Shown here piece by piece: positions 43,761 through 53,028 of a stretch of 64,000 nt of DNA. Numbering within the stretch: position 1 is the stretch's first letter; the number at the start of each line of letters is the position of its first letter. The translations under genes were made by a program, and so were the position numbers. A model generated the notes under the pieces. The model had not been told where the DNA came from and ran no database searches. It worked only from the letters and a program-made list of their open reading frames with translations. Source of the DNA: Romboutsia_E sp900604535 (GTDB lineage: Bacteria; Bacillota; Clostridia; Peptostreptococcales; Peptostreptococcaceae); NCBI RefSeq assembly GCF_900604535.1, contig NZ_UWOT01000007.1, positions 62,001-126,000 of the forward strand, given 5' to 3'.

Positions 43761-44399
43761 TTATTTATTATGATCTTCATAGTGAATACAATTTGTTTTC
43801 AAGTCTCCTTTTTGTCGTGGACATTTTGGATCTTTGCATAAGTTACATGTATATTCTTCACCATTATTTGAAGAAAGTTCTTCTTCAATATTTTCACTAT
43901 CATCTGTTTGCATTTCTAAATTATTAATTTCTTCATTAGTATCAATAATATCTTTTATATCTTCTTGTGAAGTATCTTCATATTCAGATATATCTGTTTC
44001 TTCTTGTATTTCATTAATTTTTTCTGAAGTTTCTTCATTTAAATCATTATTTTCAATTATATTGTTGCACTCCTCTTTACTCTTATCACTTAGTGTATTC
44101 TCTTTTAAATATCCAATAGTATCTGAGTTTCTCATTAAAAAGTCTATACCTTCACTTGGTCGAGGTATAACCTTTGTGCTAAATACCTTACTAACTTTAT
44201 TTGCTGCCACAGTAGCTGCTTCTATAGCTGCTTTTACAGCACCTACATTGCCTTCAATTTTTACTACAGTCATTCCATTTCCTTTAGTCAATTCATAACC
44301 AATTAATGAAACATTTGCTGACTTTACACAAACATCAGCAGCTTCTATTCCAGCAGCAAGCCCTACTGTCTCTATCATACCTATTGCTAGTTGAGACAT
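43761..44399 (-). CDS. pduK: Microcompartment shell protein PduK with acidic linker and cysteine-rich tail
   Basis: The product (212 aa) has a BMC domain (1-88), a Glu/Ser/Asn-rich acidic linker of about 90 residues (100-180) and a C-terminal cysteine cluster: C185-x2-C188-x4-C193-x10-C204. The tail could bind a metal or Fe-S cluster, as in the known PduK tail, but with a long linker. ATG follows AAAGGAGG. It follows pduH in the operon. Confidence 0.9.
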   Translation of the reverse strand: MSQLAIGMIETVGLAAGIEAADVCVKSANVSLIGYELTKGNGMTVVKIEGNVGAVKAAIEAATVAANKVSKVFSTKVIPRPSEGIDFLMRNSDTIGYLKENTLSDKSKEECNNIIENNDLNEETSEKINEIQEETDISEYEDTSQEDIKDIIDTNEEINNLEMQTDDSENIEEELSSNNGEEYTCNLCKDPKCPRQKGDLKTNCIHYEDHNK

Positions 44400-44429
44400 T
44401 TAAATACCTCCTTTGATAATAGCTAAAGC

Positions 44430-44789
44430 TTATATTTCTTTAAATGGCATTTTTATAACTAATCTTGCTGCATTTGCACCTAAAGATCTTATTTTAGTAG
44501 AACTACTATTTCTTTTTATAGTAAAAAGAGGGGAATCTTTTTCTAGTTTATTATAATGAAGTACAATTATTTTCTCGTCAATTCCAATTCCGACCCCAAG
44601 AGATGATTCTAAACTTGCTTCATATCCACTACTAATTGCACTTTCAATATTTACAGATGATACCTCATATGGTATACCTTCTTCTTCTATTCCCCACAAT
44701 ACTTCTTTTATCTCAGTCTCATTAACTGTATTTTTATCAAAAAAAACCTTTATAACAGGTTTATTATTCAACATACTCTCCATTCTCAC
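44430..44789 (-). CDS. pduH: Diol dehydratase reactivase small subunit PduH
   Basis: The product (119 aa) is the small subunit of the reactivase that swaps damaged cobalamin out of diol dehydratase. It has the PduH/DhaF2-like fold: PVIKVFFDKNTVNETEIKEVLWGIEEEGIP and IGIDEKIIVLHYN. Start options are GTG 44789, ATG 44783 and ATG 44774; the frame start is used here. The gene follows pduG with a near-overlap, suiting the fixed subunit ratio. Confidence 0.9.
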   Translation of the reverse strand: MRMESMLNNKPVIKVFFDKNTVNETEIKEVLWGIEEEGIPYEVSSVNIESAISSGYEASLESSLGVGIGIDEKIIVLHYNKLEKDSPLFTIKRNSSSTKIRSLGANAARLVIKMPFKEI

Positions 44790-44790
44790 A

Positions 44791-46608
44791 CTACTTCACC
44801 TCTTCTATTGAAGATAGTATAAGACCTGTTGCAACTGCATTTCTAGGTCCTTCTGTACCTCTGATATTAGCTCTACCTGCAACTACATTATATTGTGATA
44901 ATGCATCCGTAACTAATTGAGGTACTTCAAAATCTAATGCTGATCCACCTACCAAAACAACAAATTCTATATCTCTAATATTATTAGTTGGACTAACTTC
45001 TGATAAAGCTCTTAGAGCATTTGTTACAAATACCTTCTCTTTAGCATGCTTTCTTATTAATTTTATTTTTTCAATAGACATATTTCCTTCAATAGGAATC
45101 ATAATGTCATCTTTTAAAATAACTACTTTTGCAAATAACTTAGGATTTAATGGTTCTTTAAAAAATTTAACTGTTCCATCTTCATGTCTTAAGTTAAATA
45201 AGCTTTCAACTTTAGCTAGTGGATATTTTTTTATATCTTCAGCTAAGTCAAAATCTTCTAACCCTAGCTCTGATTGAATTAACATGGTTACCATATTTCC
45301 AGCTCCAGCTAGATGTATAGACTTTATCTCCCCATTTCTAGTAATTATAGATGCATCTGTAGAACCAGCACCCATATCAAGTATAGCCAATGGTTTATTT
45401 GTACCTGGAGTTGTTAAAGCACCTCGAATAGCCATATCTGCTTCTACTCCTCCAACTTCTACTAAAACATTTAATTTATTGCTTACTTCATCCGCAATCA
45501 TTTGCATTTGAAGCTTATCAGCTTTTACCATTGCAGCTATACCAACAGCATTTTCTAAGGAAAACTCTTTTGCAAGACCTCCTTTTACGCTCTGAGGTAC
45601 AAAAGTATCAACCGCTAATAAGTCCTGTATTTTTATTAAATCAGGATGCTGATTAGTAAGTTGACTCATTACGTGTCTAACTTTTTCTAACATTCCACCT
45701 GCATTAGTTCCTGGTTCACCTTTTACATCACAAATTTTATTTACAGAATTAATAGCTTGCATAATTTTTTCTGCACCTTGGTCAACATCAACTCTAGACT
45801 TTTTAGTTTCTCCAATTATTTCTATAGCTCCTGCAGGTATACGTCTTTCTTTAACATCACCTTTGGGAGTTTTAATAACTACTGCAGATCTATTTCCAAT
45901 TAATGCTCTAGCTATTGGAACAATATGTTTAGTTTCATCTGATGTTAAATCAAATAAAGTAGCTATTCCATATGGATTAGAAAGAACCTCTATAACTCTT
46001 CCTACTTGAGCAACCTCTATTGCTGCTTTCATTCCAATAGGTACTTTATCTACCAAAGATACTTCATCTACTATAGGAATTTTATGTTCTAATCTATTAT
46101 TAATTAAAACTCCATCATCCTTTTTAACTATAGCTCCCTTTATATTAAGTCTATTACTATTTTTATTTATTAAATTGGCAGCATATTCAAAATCCACATC
46201 AGATTGCACAACTACAATTATAGATTCTTCATCTTTTATATTTGAAATATCGCTTATCAAAGTAGTTATTCCAACACCTACACCTTCACCTCCAGGTGTA
46301 TTTGGATTATGGCCAATCATAGTAGACTCAGTTATAATAGTTTCAGTTATAGTTTCCATAGCTACATCTCCAATTACAGGAGCTGCTTCATTAACCCTTA
46401 TTCGATTTAAATCTTCAATACTAAGCCCAACTTTATCTAAGGACTGCTTCAATGATTGAAACAGTCCATTAATATTTCTTTTAGTTCCCTTAATTCCTGT
46501 AGTTGGTACTATACCACTAGATAAAAACTCAATATTTTTACCATCTATCTTAGCTAGAGCCACTTCAGTAGTAGCATTCCCTATATCTACACCAGCTACT
46601 ATTTCCAT
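44791..46608 (-). CDS. pduG: Diol dehydratase reactivase large subunit PduG
   Basis: The product (605 aa, typical 605-610) is the ATP-dependent Hsp70-like chaperone of diol dehydratase. MEIVAGVDIGNATTEVALA is the ATPase entry motif. TPGGEGVGVGI, GIAAMVKADKLQMQM and ILDMGAGSTDASII are further family motifs. It works with PduH to release inactivated cobalamin. ATG follows AAGGAGG. Confidence 0.96.
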   Translation of the reverse strand: MEIVAGVDIGNATTEVALAKIDGKNIEFLSSGIVPTTGIKGTKRNINGLFQSLKQSLDKVGLSIEDLNRIRVNEAAPVIGDVAMETITETIITESTMIGHNPNTPGGEGVGVGITTLISDISNIKDEESIIVVVQSDVDFEYAANLINKNSNRLNIKGAIVKKDDGVLINNRLEHKIPIVDEVSLVDKVPIGMKAAIEVAQVGRVIEVLSNPYGIATLFDLTSDETKHIVPIARALIGNRSAVVIKTPKGDVKERRIPAGAIEIIGETKKSRVDVDQGAEKIMQAINSVNKICDVKGEPGTNAGGMLEKVRHVMSQLTNQHPDLIKIQDLLAVDTFVPQSVKGGLAKEFSLENAVGIAAMVKADKLQMQMIADEVSNKLNVLVEVGGVEADMAIRGALTTPGTNKPLAILDMGAGSTDASIITRNGEIKSIHLAGAGNMVTMLIQSELGLEDFDLAEDIKKYPLAKVESLFNLRHEDGTVKFFKEPLNPKLFAKVVILKDDIMIPIEGNMSIEKIKLIRKHAKEKVFVTNALRALSEVSPTNNIRDIEFVVLVGGSALDFEVPQLVTDALSQYNVVAGRANIRGTEGPRNAVATGLILSSIEEVK

Positions 46609-46632
46609 AGCAAACCTCCTTAAGTTAAAATA

Positions 46633-47136
46633 TTAAGCTTTAAGTCTTCCTCTTTTTTCATAAACCTCTGCTGCTTCTCTAACAAAATCAGCATTTACCT
46701 TGCAACCATATTTAGTTTCTAATTCATCTGCTATATCTAGTAATTCTGATTTAGTAGATCTATACGGTCTTAGTGCATTATATATCTCAAGTATTCTTTT
46801 ATCTGGAACTGCTATAAGCTCAGCTGCTCTTCTTAAGTTTCCTGCAAAAGCATCTCTACCAACAGATTCAGCAACTTGCGCTTGCATTTCTAAAGTTTCT
46901 GGTGATATTCTCATATCTTCAGGCTTTAATTCTCCTGATATAACTTTATCTAAAGTTAACTCTTCAAGACCTTTTCCTGATTGAGATTTAATTTTTTCCG
47001 GTATTTTTTCACCTAAAGGATAATTTTCTTTGGTTACTTTATGACTGCAACATTCTTGTTTATCCTTAGGAGCTTCTTGACCCATAGTTTTTAAAATTTC
47101 TTCAACAATTTGTTTTATTAATACTTCTTGACTCAT
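46633..47136 (-). CDS. pduE: Diol dehydratase small subunit PduE
   Basis: The product (167 aa) completes the alpha-beta-gamma enzyme with PduC and PduD. Its C-terminal half (RRAAELIAVPDKRILEIYNALRPYRST) is the conserved gamma-subunit core. The N-terminal helix is the less conserved part that can help target the enzyme. The ATG follows AGGGGGTG. It sits 15 bp after pduD. Confidence 0.95.
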   Translation of the reverse strand: MSQEVLIKQIVEEILKTMGQEAPKDKQECCSHKVTKENYPLGEKIPEKIKSQSGKGLEELTLDKVISGELKPEDMRISPETLEMQAQVAESVGRDAFAGNLRRAAELIAVPDKRILEIYNALRPYRSTKSELLDIADELETKYGCKVNADFVREAAEVYEKRGRLKA

Positions 47137-47151
47137 ATTGTCACCCCCTAT

Positions 47152-47829
47152 TTATTTAAACTCAATTTTTAATTCTTGAGGTTTTTTATTTCTATCTGCA
47201 TACTCAGTTTCTTTTATATGAAGTAATGCTGCTATTGCTTGATACTTCGGTCTTGCCATTTGATCATTTTTTACTGGTACTGGAGTTGGTGATTCATTTT
47301 TAGCATACTTAGCAGCATTTTTACCGATTGCTCTGTATGTATCTAGGTCTATAAGTGGAGCTTGAGAGAATAACTCTAAGTTACTAAGAGGGAATAAATC
47401 TTTTTGATGTATTACAGTAGTTCCTTTAGATTGTATTCCTATACCTATTCCTGAGCCACTAAGCTCTGCTGCATCATGAGCTATAAAACAAACATCTGAT
47501 GTTCTATATATTTTAGCAAATCTATAACTTAAACCTTCTTCTTCTATACCTGCTATAATTTCTTTTAAAACTTTTGCATGCTCTACACCTATTATAGTCT
47601 TAGTTTGATGTGTACCAAATGCAGGAGCTAAACCTATAACAACTTCATCCGATCTATTACTTGGTACAAAATCTCCTACTTCAGTTATAACCAAAGAACT
47701 TACTTCTTGTGGAATTTCTTCTATTTTAGCAGTTCTTACAGGTTTTTCTGTTTCTGTTACTTCCTCTCCTGCCATTTCTTTTAAAACTTCTTCTATAACA
47801 CTTTTTAACATTCTTTCATCTATTGCCAT
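47152..47829 (-). CDS. pduD: Diol dehydratase medium subunit PduD
   Basis: The product (225 aa) binds the cobalamin tail with PduC. FVPSNRSDEVVIGLAPAFGTHQTKTIIGVEHAK is the conserved core; the first 20 residues (MAIDERMLKSVIEEVLKEMA) are the amphipathic encapsulation peptide known from PduD. The frame opens upstream at 47871 within pduC, but the ATG at 47829 follows AGAGGTGATAAAG and gives the proper length. Confidence 0.94.
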   Translation of the reverse strand: MAIDERMLKSVIEEVLKEMAGEEVTETEKPVRTAKIEEIPQEVSSLVITEVGDFVPSNRSDEVVIGLAPAFGTHQTKTIIGVEHAKVLKEIIAGIEEEGLSYRFAKIYRTSDVCFIAHDAAELSGSGIGIGIQSKGTTVIHQKDLFPLSNLELFSQAPLIDLDTYRAIGKNAAKYAKNESPTPVPVKNDQMARPKYQAIAALLHIKETEYADRNKKPQELKIEFK

Positions 47830-47845
47830 CTTTATCACCTCTTTC

Positions 47846-49507
47846 TTAATAATCTTCTGGGCTTTTAGCATTAGTTATATTTTTTATTTCTTCCCATCTT
47901 TCCCCTTCAACTTGGTATCCAGTTTTTGGCCCATTGTAAGTATTTGGGCAGTTTACAGCACTTTGAACTTTAAAATCTTTATCAAGTATAGCGGCTGTGT
48001 GTAAATAGTCTCCAGCTACTTTTTGCTTAGTTAATCTAAATACACTATTAGCTACATCTTCAAATCCAGCTCTATAAAGAGCTTTTATTATATCTACTCC
48101 AGTAACACCCCTTGCCATCATTTCTTCTGCAGCTTTTAAATCTTCAACTACATTTCTATCTGGCATATCTTTACTACCATGAGCATAAGTTGCAGCTTCT
48201 ACTTCTTCATCAGTTATTTCTGTAAGGCCAAGTTCTTTGAATAATCCTTGTATTGCTCTTGCTGCTTTATTTCTTACTCTTATAACATCCTCTTCAGCAA
48301 CTGGACGAAGGCCTCCATCTATCTTTAAATCTCTTTGAATTATATTCCAGTCATCATAATCTTCTGCATCCCAGTTAGAACCTGCAAACATATTATCATA
48401 GTTAGGTGTTGCACTATATCCAGAGCATATAAAATCAGTACCTGGTACCATTTGCATTAAAGAACGAGCAACTCTTCTTAAATCAGAGTGAGTAAATGTT
48501 TGGTCATTACTTGAAGCACACTCTAGGTCAAGCATTGCTGCTATTAGATTTTCTGCAAGTATTGCTCTTATACCACTTGGAACACCTGCAGGAACTCCAA
48601 CACAACTTACTGAACCATTTTGTATTCCTTGAACTCCACAACCTTTAGTTACATATAAGCATCTAGCTTCTAAGTACAGCATTGACTTACCTTCAGCATA
48701 TCCCATTTGAACTTCTGATCCTGTTCCTGAAGTAAATCTCATTTTTAAACCTCTTGAAGCATATGAAGATGCTAAGAATCCCTTAGACCAAGGCGTATCA
48801 TCTCCATCCATAAATACCGGCTCTGTTCCATAAACTGAAACTGTTTCAGCATATGCAGTAAATCCTTTCATACCTAATTCAAGTTCTGTTGCTTCTTCAA
48901 CAGCACACTGAGTAAGTATACCTGGTCTACCAACTTGTGCACCAACCATTATAGCTAATGCATTAAATGGAGCATATCTGACTATACCAACTGTAGTTTC
49001 TTGCTCATCAAATCCTCTAAGTGCAGCTTCTGCTGCATCTGCTGCTATTTGTATTGGATTATCTTTTACATTTGTAACATGGCACTGATTAGATGGTGTT
49101 TGTCTTGCCCTCATCTTAGTCATTGACATCATCATCTCAAGTACATTCATTTGAGATACAACTTCAGTTATTTTTGCTGGAGTCATAGCAGTAGTTAATT
49201 CTACTATTTCACTCCTTGGAACATTTATATCAACAAGCATTCTTGCTAATTGTAAAGAATCCATCTTCATAACTTCTTCTGTTTTTTCTAAGTTTATAGC
49301 ATGATCAGCTATAAAATAATCAAGCATATCAAAGTCTTTTCTTAATTTTCCATCTAACTCTACAACAACTCCATTTTCTAATTTTATACTTGGAGTTGGA
49401 TCATTAGGTCCTTCCATTGCTATTAAACCAACTTCTGGCCACTCTTTTACGAAACCATCTTGATTTACTGGTCTATTTGCTAATACTTCAAAACGTTTAG
49501 ATTTCAA
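47846..49507 (-). CDS. pduC: Coenzyme B12-dependent diol dehydratase large subunit PduC
   Basis: The product (553 aa) forms the (beta/alpha)8 barrel that abstracts a hydrogen by the adenosyl radical and dehydrates 1,2-propanediol to propionaldehyde. Numbering from the TTG at 49507, the catalytic set Q141, H143, E170, E221, Q296, D335 and S362 matches the characterised diol dehydratase exactly. That TTG also gives the usual N-terminus (MKSKRFEVLANRPVNQDGF) and follows GAGGGGAG. The GTG at 49516 lies on top of the RBS. Glycerol may also be a substrate. Confidence 0.96.
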   Translation of the reverse strand: MKSKRFEVLANRPVNQDGFVKEWPEVGLIAMEGPNDPTPSIKLENGVVVELDGKLRKDFDMLDYFIADHAINLEKTEEVMKMDSLQLARMLVDINVPRSEIVELTTAMTPAKITEVVSQMNVLEMMMSMTKMRARQTPSNQCHVTNVKDNPIQIAADAAEAALRGFDEQETTVGIVRYAPFNALAIMVGAQVGRPGILTQCAVEEATELELGMKGFTAYAETVSVYGTEPVFMDGDDTPWSKGFLASSYASRGLKMRFTSGTGSEVQMGYAEGKSMLYLEARCLYVTKGCGVQGIQNGSVSCVGVPAGVPSGIRAILAENLIAAMLDLECASSNDQTFTHSDLRRVARSLMQMVPGTDFICSGYSATPNYDNMFAGSNWDAEDYDDWNIIQRDLKIDGGLRPVAEEDVIRVRNKAARAIQGLFKELGLTEITDEEVEAATYAHGSKDMPDRNVVEDLKAAEEMMARGVTGVDIIKALYRAGFEDVANSVFRLTKQKVAGDYLHTAAILDKDFKVQSAVNCPNTYNGPKTGYQVEGERWEEIKNITNAKSPEDY

Positions 49508-49537
49508 AAAACTCACTCCCCTCTAACCTAATTAAAT

Positions 49538-50362
49538 TTATATATATGGTACTGTAGTTGAAACTATATCGTCACTTCCTAAGCTTCCTAATACTTGTTT
49601 TCCTACATCTCTTGCAGCTATTATCGCCTGTCTTACAGCTCCAGAATCTCCTGAGAATGTAAGGATTACCTCATTTGAAAAACTTGTTCCTCCGTTACCA
49701 GGTGTAGAATATCCAACTATATCAACATTTGCAGCTTTTACAGCAGTATCTGCTAATAATACTCCTATAGCAGCAGGAGCTCCAACTGTTATACCAAAAG
49801 ATTTTCCTATTGGTGCCCCAAAAGCCTTGTTTAAAGCGTAGCTAGCTCTTGCAGTATATTGGAATTCTAAATGCCCTGCATCAGTTCCATATACATCTCC
49901 AAAAGTTCTATTTAATTCTTTTAATGTAACCTCAACTGCTCTTCTTGCATCTGAAACATCTTCTGCACCAAATATAATTAAAGACCCATGTCCTGCTCCA
50001 CCTTTTGTATCTCTTGGAAGTTCAATTAATACAATTTCACTATTTGTTGCTTTTACGGCTTCATCTGCAGCAAATATATGTGGTCCTGCACCTGTTCTAC
50101 CACCAACTATACCTATTGATCTAAACTTTTTATCTATGTTCATTAATTCATGTAAATTATAGTCTACATTAGCAATTACAAGTCCTATAGTATCACCTAT
50201 AGCTGTTCCAACAAACTCAGTAAGTCCACAACCGCTTATATTAAATCCAGTACTTTCTTCAGCTACTGAAGCTTCGCATTCTACTACTTCTTCAGCTACT
50301 GGAGTATCTCCCATTTTTTTCATAACTTGATCCATTATTTTTGCCATTAAATCTTCATTCAT
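49538..50362 (-). CDS. pduB: Microcompartment trimeric shell protein PduB
   Basis: The product (274 aa) is the tandem BMC-domain trimer-former of the shell facets. An N-terminal leader of about 40 residues contains a charged helix (MNEDLMAKIMDQVMKKMG) known to bridge shell and core enzymes in Salmonella. RDTKGGAGHGSLIIFGAEDVS, GVLLADTAVKAANVDIVGY and FSNEVILTFSGDSGAVRQA mark the two domains. It follows pduA by 28 bp. ATG follows AAGGAGG. Confidence 0.95.
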   Translation of the reverse strand: MNEDLMAKIMDQVMKKMGDTPVAEEVVECEASVAEESTGFNISGCGLTEFVGTAIGDTIGLVIANVDYNLHELMNIDKKFRSIGIVGGRTGAGPHIFAADEAVKATNSEIVLIELPRDTKGGAGHGSLIIFGAEDVSDARRAVEVTLKELNRTFGDVYGTDAGHLEFQYTARASYALNKAFGAPIGKSFGITVGAPAAIGVLLADTAVKAANVDIVGYSTPGNGGTSFSNEVILTFSGDSGAVRQAIIAARDVGKQVLGSLGSDDIVSTTVPYI

Positions 50363-50390
50363 ATTACTTTCCTCCTTATAACCCTAATAA

Positions 50391-50669
50391 TTAAATTTCA
50401 TGTGGTAATATTTTTTCAACATCTGTATGTGGTCTTGGTATTACATGTATAGATACTACTTCTCCAACTTTTTCTGCAGCAACAGCTCCTGCATCAACTG
50501 ATGCTTTAACTGCTCCTACATCACCTCTTACCATAACAGTTACAAGACCAGAACCTATTTTTTCATAACCAATTAATGTAACATTTGCTGATTTAACCAT
50601 TGCATCTGCAGCTTCTATAGCTCCAACTAAACCTTTAGTTTCTATCATACCTAAAGCTTCTTTTTGCAT
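50391..50669 (-). CDS. pduA: Microcompartment hexameric shell protein PduA, first gene of the pdu operon
   Basis: The product (92 aa) is a canonical BMC-domain shell protein. S40 in EKIGSGLVTVMVRGD is the pore residue that helps 1,2-propanediol enter and retains propionaldehyde. ATG follows AAGGGGG. It is the first gene of the operon, so the promoter must lie in the 390-bp intergenic space shared with pduQ. Confidence 0.95.
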   Translation of the reverse strand: MQKEALGMIETKGLVGAIEAADAMVKSANVTLIGYEKIGSGLVTVMVRGDVGAVKASVDAGAVAAEKVGEVVSIHVIPRPHTDVEKILPHEI

Positions 50670-50875
50670 GGTTACCCCCTTCCTAGGACTATTAAATGAA
50701 ATCCTACACCATTAAAATTTTATATTTTTTTGTATATGCATATTATTATCACATACATCTTAATTAAATTTTATATTAATATTAGGGACAATTTCTTAAC
50801 TTGTTAGTGCAAATTTCCATCCTATTTTAACTTTAAATAACTAAAATTTACTCTTGAAATCATTTTCCTATTATG

Positions 50876-51010
50876 AACTATAAAAGATTTATTTTACTTT
50901 TAATTATTTTTTATACTAAATATATACTTTTATGTTCTAAACTATAAATTATTGATATCTATGTGTAAATTTTTGTTATTTTATTTTTTATGGATAATCT
51001 TAAACTATAA
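50876..51010. promoter_or_regulatory. Repeated AACTATAA sites in the pduA-pduQ divergent promoter region
   Basis: AACTATAA occurs at 50876-50883, 50940-50947 and 51003-51010, spaced 64 and 63 bp. The last two are part of a common TAAACTATAA. The 391-bp gap (50670-51060) holds no cobalamin riboswitch consensus and no other obvious motif. The repeats could be operator sites for the AraC-type response regulator downstream of pduQ. In AT-rich DNA such 8-mers can be chance. Confidence 0.35.
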
Positions 51011-51060
51011 TAATTGTATAAAATTTAACATTTAAATATATATCTTAAGGAGGTATCATA

Positions 51061-52203
51061 ATGAATGAAATAAATGCATTTTATATAAATCCTAAAATAT
51101 CCTATGGTGAAAATTCACTTTGCTCTCTTAAAGAGTTTGGATTCACTAGGGTTTGTATAGCTACAGATAAATTTATGACTGAAAGTAAGTTAATACATAA
51201 AGTTACTGATATATTAGATGAAAATAATATTGACTATCATATTTTCGATGAAATAACACCTGATCCATCTACGAATATTATACAAAATGGGCTTTCTCAT
51301 ATAGTAAATCTAAAGCCTCATGCTTTAATTGCTGTAGGTGGTGGATCTGTTATAGATGCAGCTAAAGCTATAATGTATTTTTGTATTCAATTAAAAAAGA
51401 ATTTTATAGATGAAGATAAAATTGAAAAACCATATTTTATAGCTATCCCCACTACTGCTGGAACTGGATCTGAAGTTACAAATTTCGCTGTTATTACTGA
51501 TAATAATAGCAAATCAAAAATTCCCTTAAGAGATGATATTATGCTTCCTGATGAAGCAATTCTAGATCCTAAGCTAACAGCTTCAGTACCTAAAAATATA
51601 ACAGCTTCAACAGCTATGGATGTGTTAACTCATGGTATTGAGAGTTATATTTCTACAAATAACAATATTTTTTCTCAAATGTATGCACTAGAATCTATAA
51701 AGCTAGTGTCTAATAACCTTTTGAAATGCTATAGAAATTTGAATAACTTAGAATATAGAAGCAATTTACAAATAGCATCCTGTATGGCTGGTATAGCCTT
51801 TAATAGTAGTGGTCTTGGAATAACTCATAGTATTGCTCATAGTATCGGTTCTGAATTTCATTTGCCACACGGCCTTTGTAATGCGATTATTTTACCTTTT
51901 GTAATAGAATATAATGGAAAAGATAAAAATACATGTAACAAATATCTAAAAATATTAGACTCAATAGGTTTATCTAATGTTAGTATAAAAAATGCTCCAT
52001 TAATTTTGAAAACTTTTATAATTGAAATTAATAAAGCATTAGAAATACCATTAGACCTAAAAAGCTTAAATATATCTAAATCTCAATTTAAAAATTCAAT
52101 TGATAGTCTAGCACAAACAGCTTATAAAGATATCTGTACTTTAACTAATCCAGTAAAGACAAACATAAATGATTTAAAAAGTTTAATACAATCACTTTAT
52201 TAG
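51061..52203 (+). CDS. pduQ: Iron-containing propanol dehydrogenase PduQ
   Basis: The product (380 aa) is a class III iron-containing alcohol dehydrogenase reducing propionaldehyde to 1-propanol and recycling NAD+ in the compartment. GGGSVIDAAKAI and TAGTGSEVTNFAVIT bind NAD. The metal ligands lie in D-(x3)-H (DVLTHGIE), HSIAHSIG and HLPHG. RBS AAGGAGG precedes ATG. It is transcribed away from the pdu operon, with its own promoter and terminator. Confidence 0.92.
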   Translation: MNEINAFYINPKISYGENSLCSLKEFGFTRVCIATDKFMTESKLIHKVTDILDENNIDYHIFDEITPDPSTNIIQNGLSHIVNLKPHALIAVGGGSVIDAAKAIMYFCIQLKKNFIDEDKIEKPYFIAIPTTAGTGSEVTNFAVITDNNSKSKIPLRDDIMLPDEAILDPKLTASVPKNITASTAMDVLTHGIESYISTNNNIFSQMYALESIKLVSNNLLKCYRNLNNLEYRSNLQIASCMAGIAFNSSGLGITHSIAHSIGSEFHLPHGLCNAIILPFVIEYNGKDKNTCNKYLKILDSIGLSNVSIKNAPLILKTFIIEINKALEIPLDLKSLNISKSQFKNSIDSLAQTAYKDICTLTNPVKTNINDLKSLIQSLY

Positions 52204-52209
52204 AAAAAA

Positions 52210-52258
52210 AAAATAAGCCAGATGATATGTCTTTTTTCAAGACATTCATCGGCTTATA
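52210..52258 (+). terminator. Bidirectional terminator between pduQ and the response regulator
   Basis: AATAAGCCAGATGATATGTCTT pairs imperfectly with AAGACATTCATCGGCTTAT around a T-rich loop. A long A-run precedes it, giving a T-run on the minus strand. Confidence 0.7.
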
Positions 52259-52260
52259 GA

Positions 52261-53028
52261 TTAACTAATAATTAAATTTTCATTTAAGTATCTCTCTCTA
52301 TATTCACTAGGAGTTATACCTACTTTCTTTTTAAAAACTTTACTAAAATAATTTGATTTGCTATAAGATAGCTCTATAGCTATGTTTGATATTGGAATAC
52401 TTTCATCTTCTAACATTTCTTTTGCTATATCAATTCTTATGTTAGTTAGATATGTTATAAAGTTAACTCCAGTTTCTTTTTTAAAAATTTTACTTAAATA
52501 ATGTGGACTAAGATTAACATAGCTAGCAGCATCTTCTAATGTTATATTTTTATTTATATTTTTTTCTATGTAATTCAAAGTTTCCTTTACATAATTGTTT
52601 GATGGATTGTCTTTTGTTCTAATTGAATCAAGTACGTCACTATATTTAATCTTAGAGGTTTTATCAGTTAGTATGTATTTTAAACTTTCAATTATTTTTT
52701 GGGGTCTAATTGGCTTAACTAAATACTTATTAACACCTATATCTAGAACTCTATCTTTTATATGCAAATCATCATATGCTGTTGTTATAATAATATTAAT
52801 TTTATTAAACTTAGATTTTATATATCTGCATAAATCTATTCCATTAATTCCAGGTATATTTATATCTAATAATATTAAGTCTAAATCAAATTTATCTATT
52901 ATTGCTCTTGCATCTATTCCATTTATAGCTTCTTTTATATTTATATTATTTTTAAATTCTTCTTTTATAATTGATTTTATTCCTTCTCTTGATAAATATT
53001 CATCATCAACAATTAAAATATTATACAT
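52261..53028 (-). CDS. AraC-type response regulator of the PocR-like pair
   Basis: The product (256 aa) combines a receiver domain (MYNILIVDDEYLSREG start; phospho-acceptor in LILLDINIPGING) and an AraC/XylS double helix-turn-helix (SPHYLSKIFKKETG and KSNYFSKVFKKKVGITPSEYR). The start at 53028 follows AAGGAGG; an earlier start at 53046 lies within the kinase gene. It overlaps the kinase gene by 8 bp. The pair is expected to switch on the pdu promoters. Confidence 0.9.
   Translation of the reverse strand: MYNILIVDDEYLSREGIKSIIKEEFKNNINIKEAINGIDARAIIDKFDLDLILLDINIPGINGIDLCRYIKSKFNKINIIITTAYDDLHIKDRVLDIGVNKYLVKPIRPQKIIESLKYILTDKTSKIKYSDVLDSIRTKDNPSNNYVKETLNYIEKNINKNITLEDAASYVNLSPHYLSKIFKKETGVNFITYLTNIRIDIAKEMLEDESIPISNIAIELSYSKSNYFSKVFKKKVGITPSEYRERYLNENLIIS

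Noticed and set aside
50670..51060. Possible cobalamin riboswitch upstream of pduA
   Set aside because: No B12-box or conserved aptamer blocks could be found on either strand.
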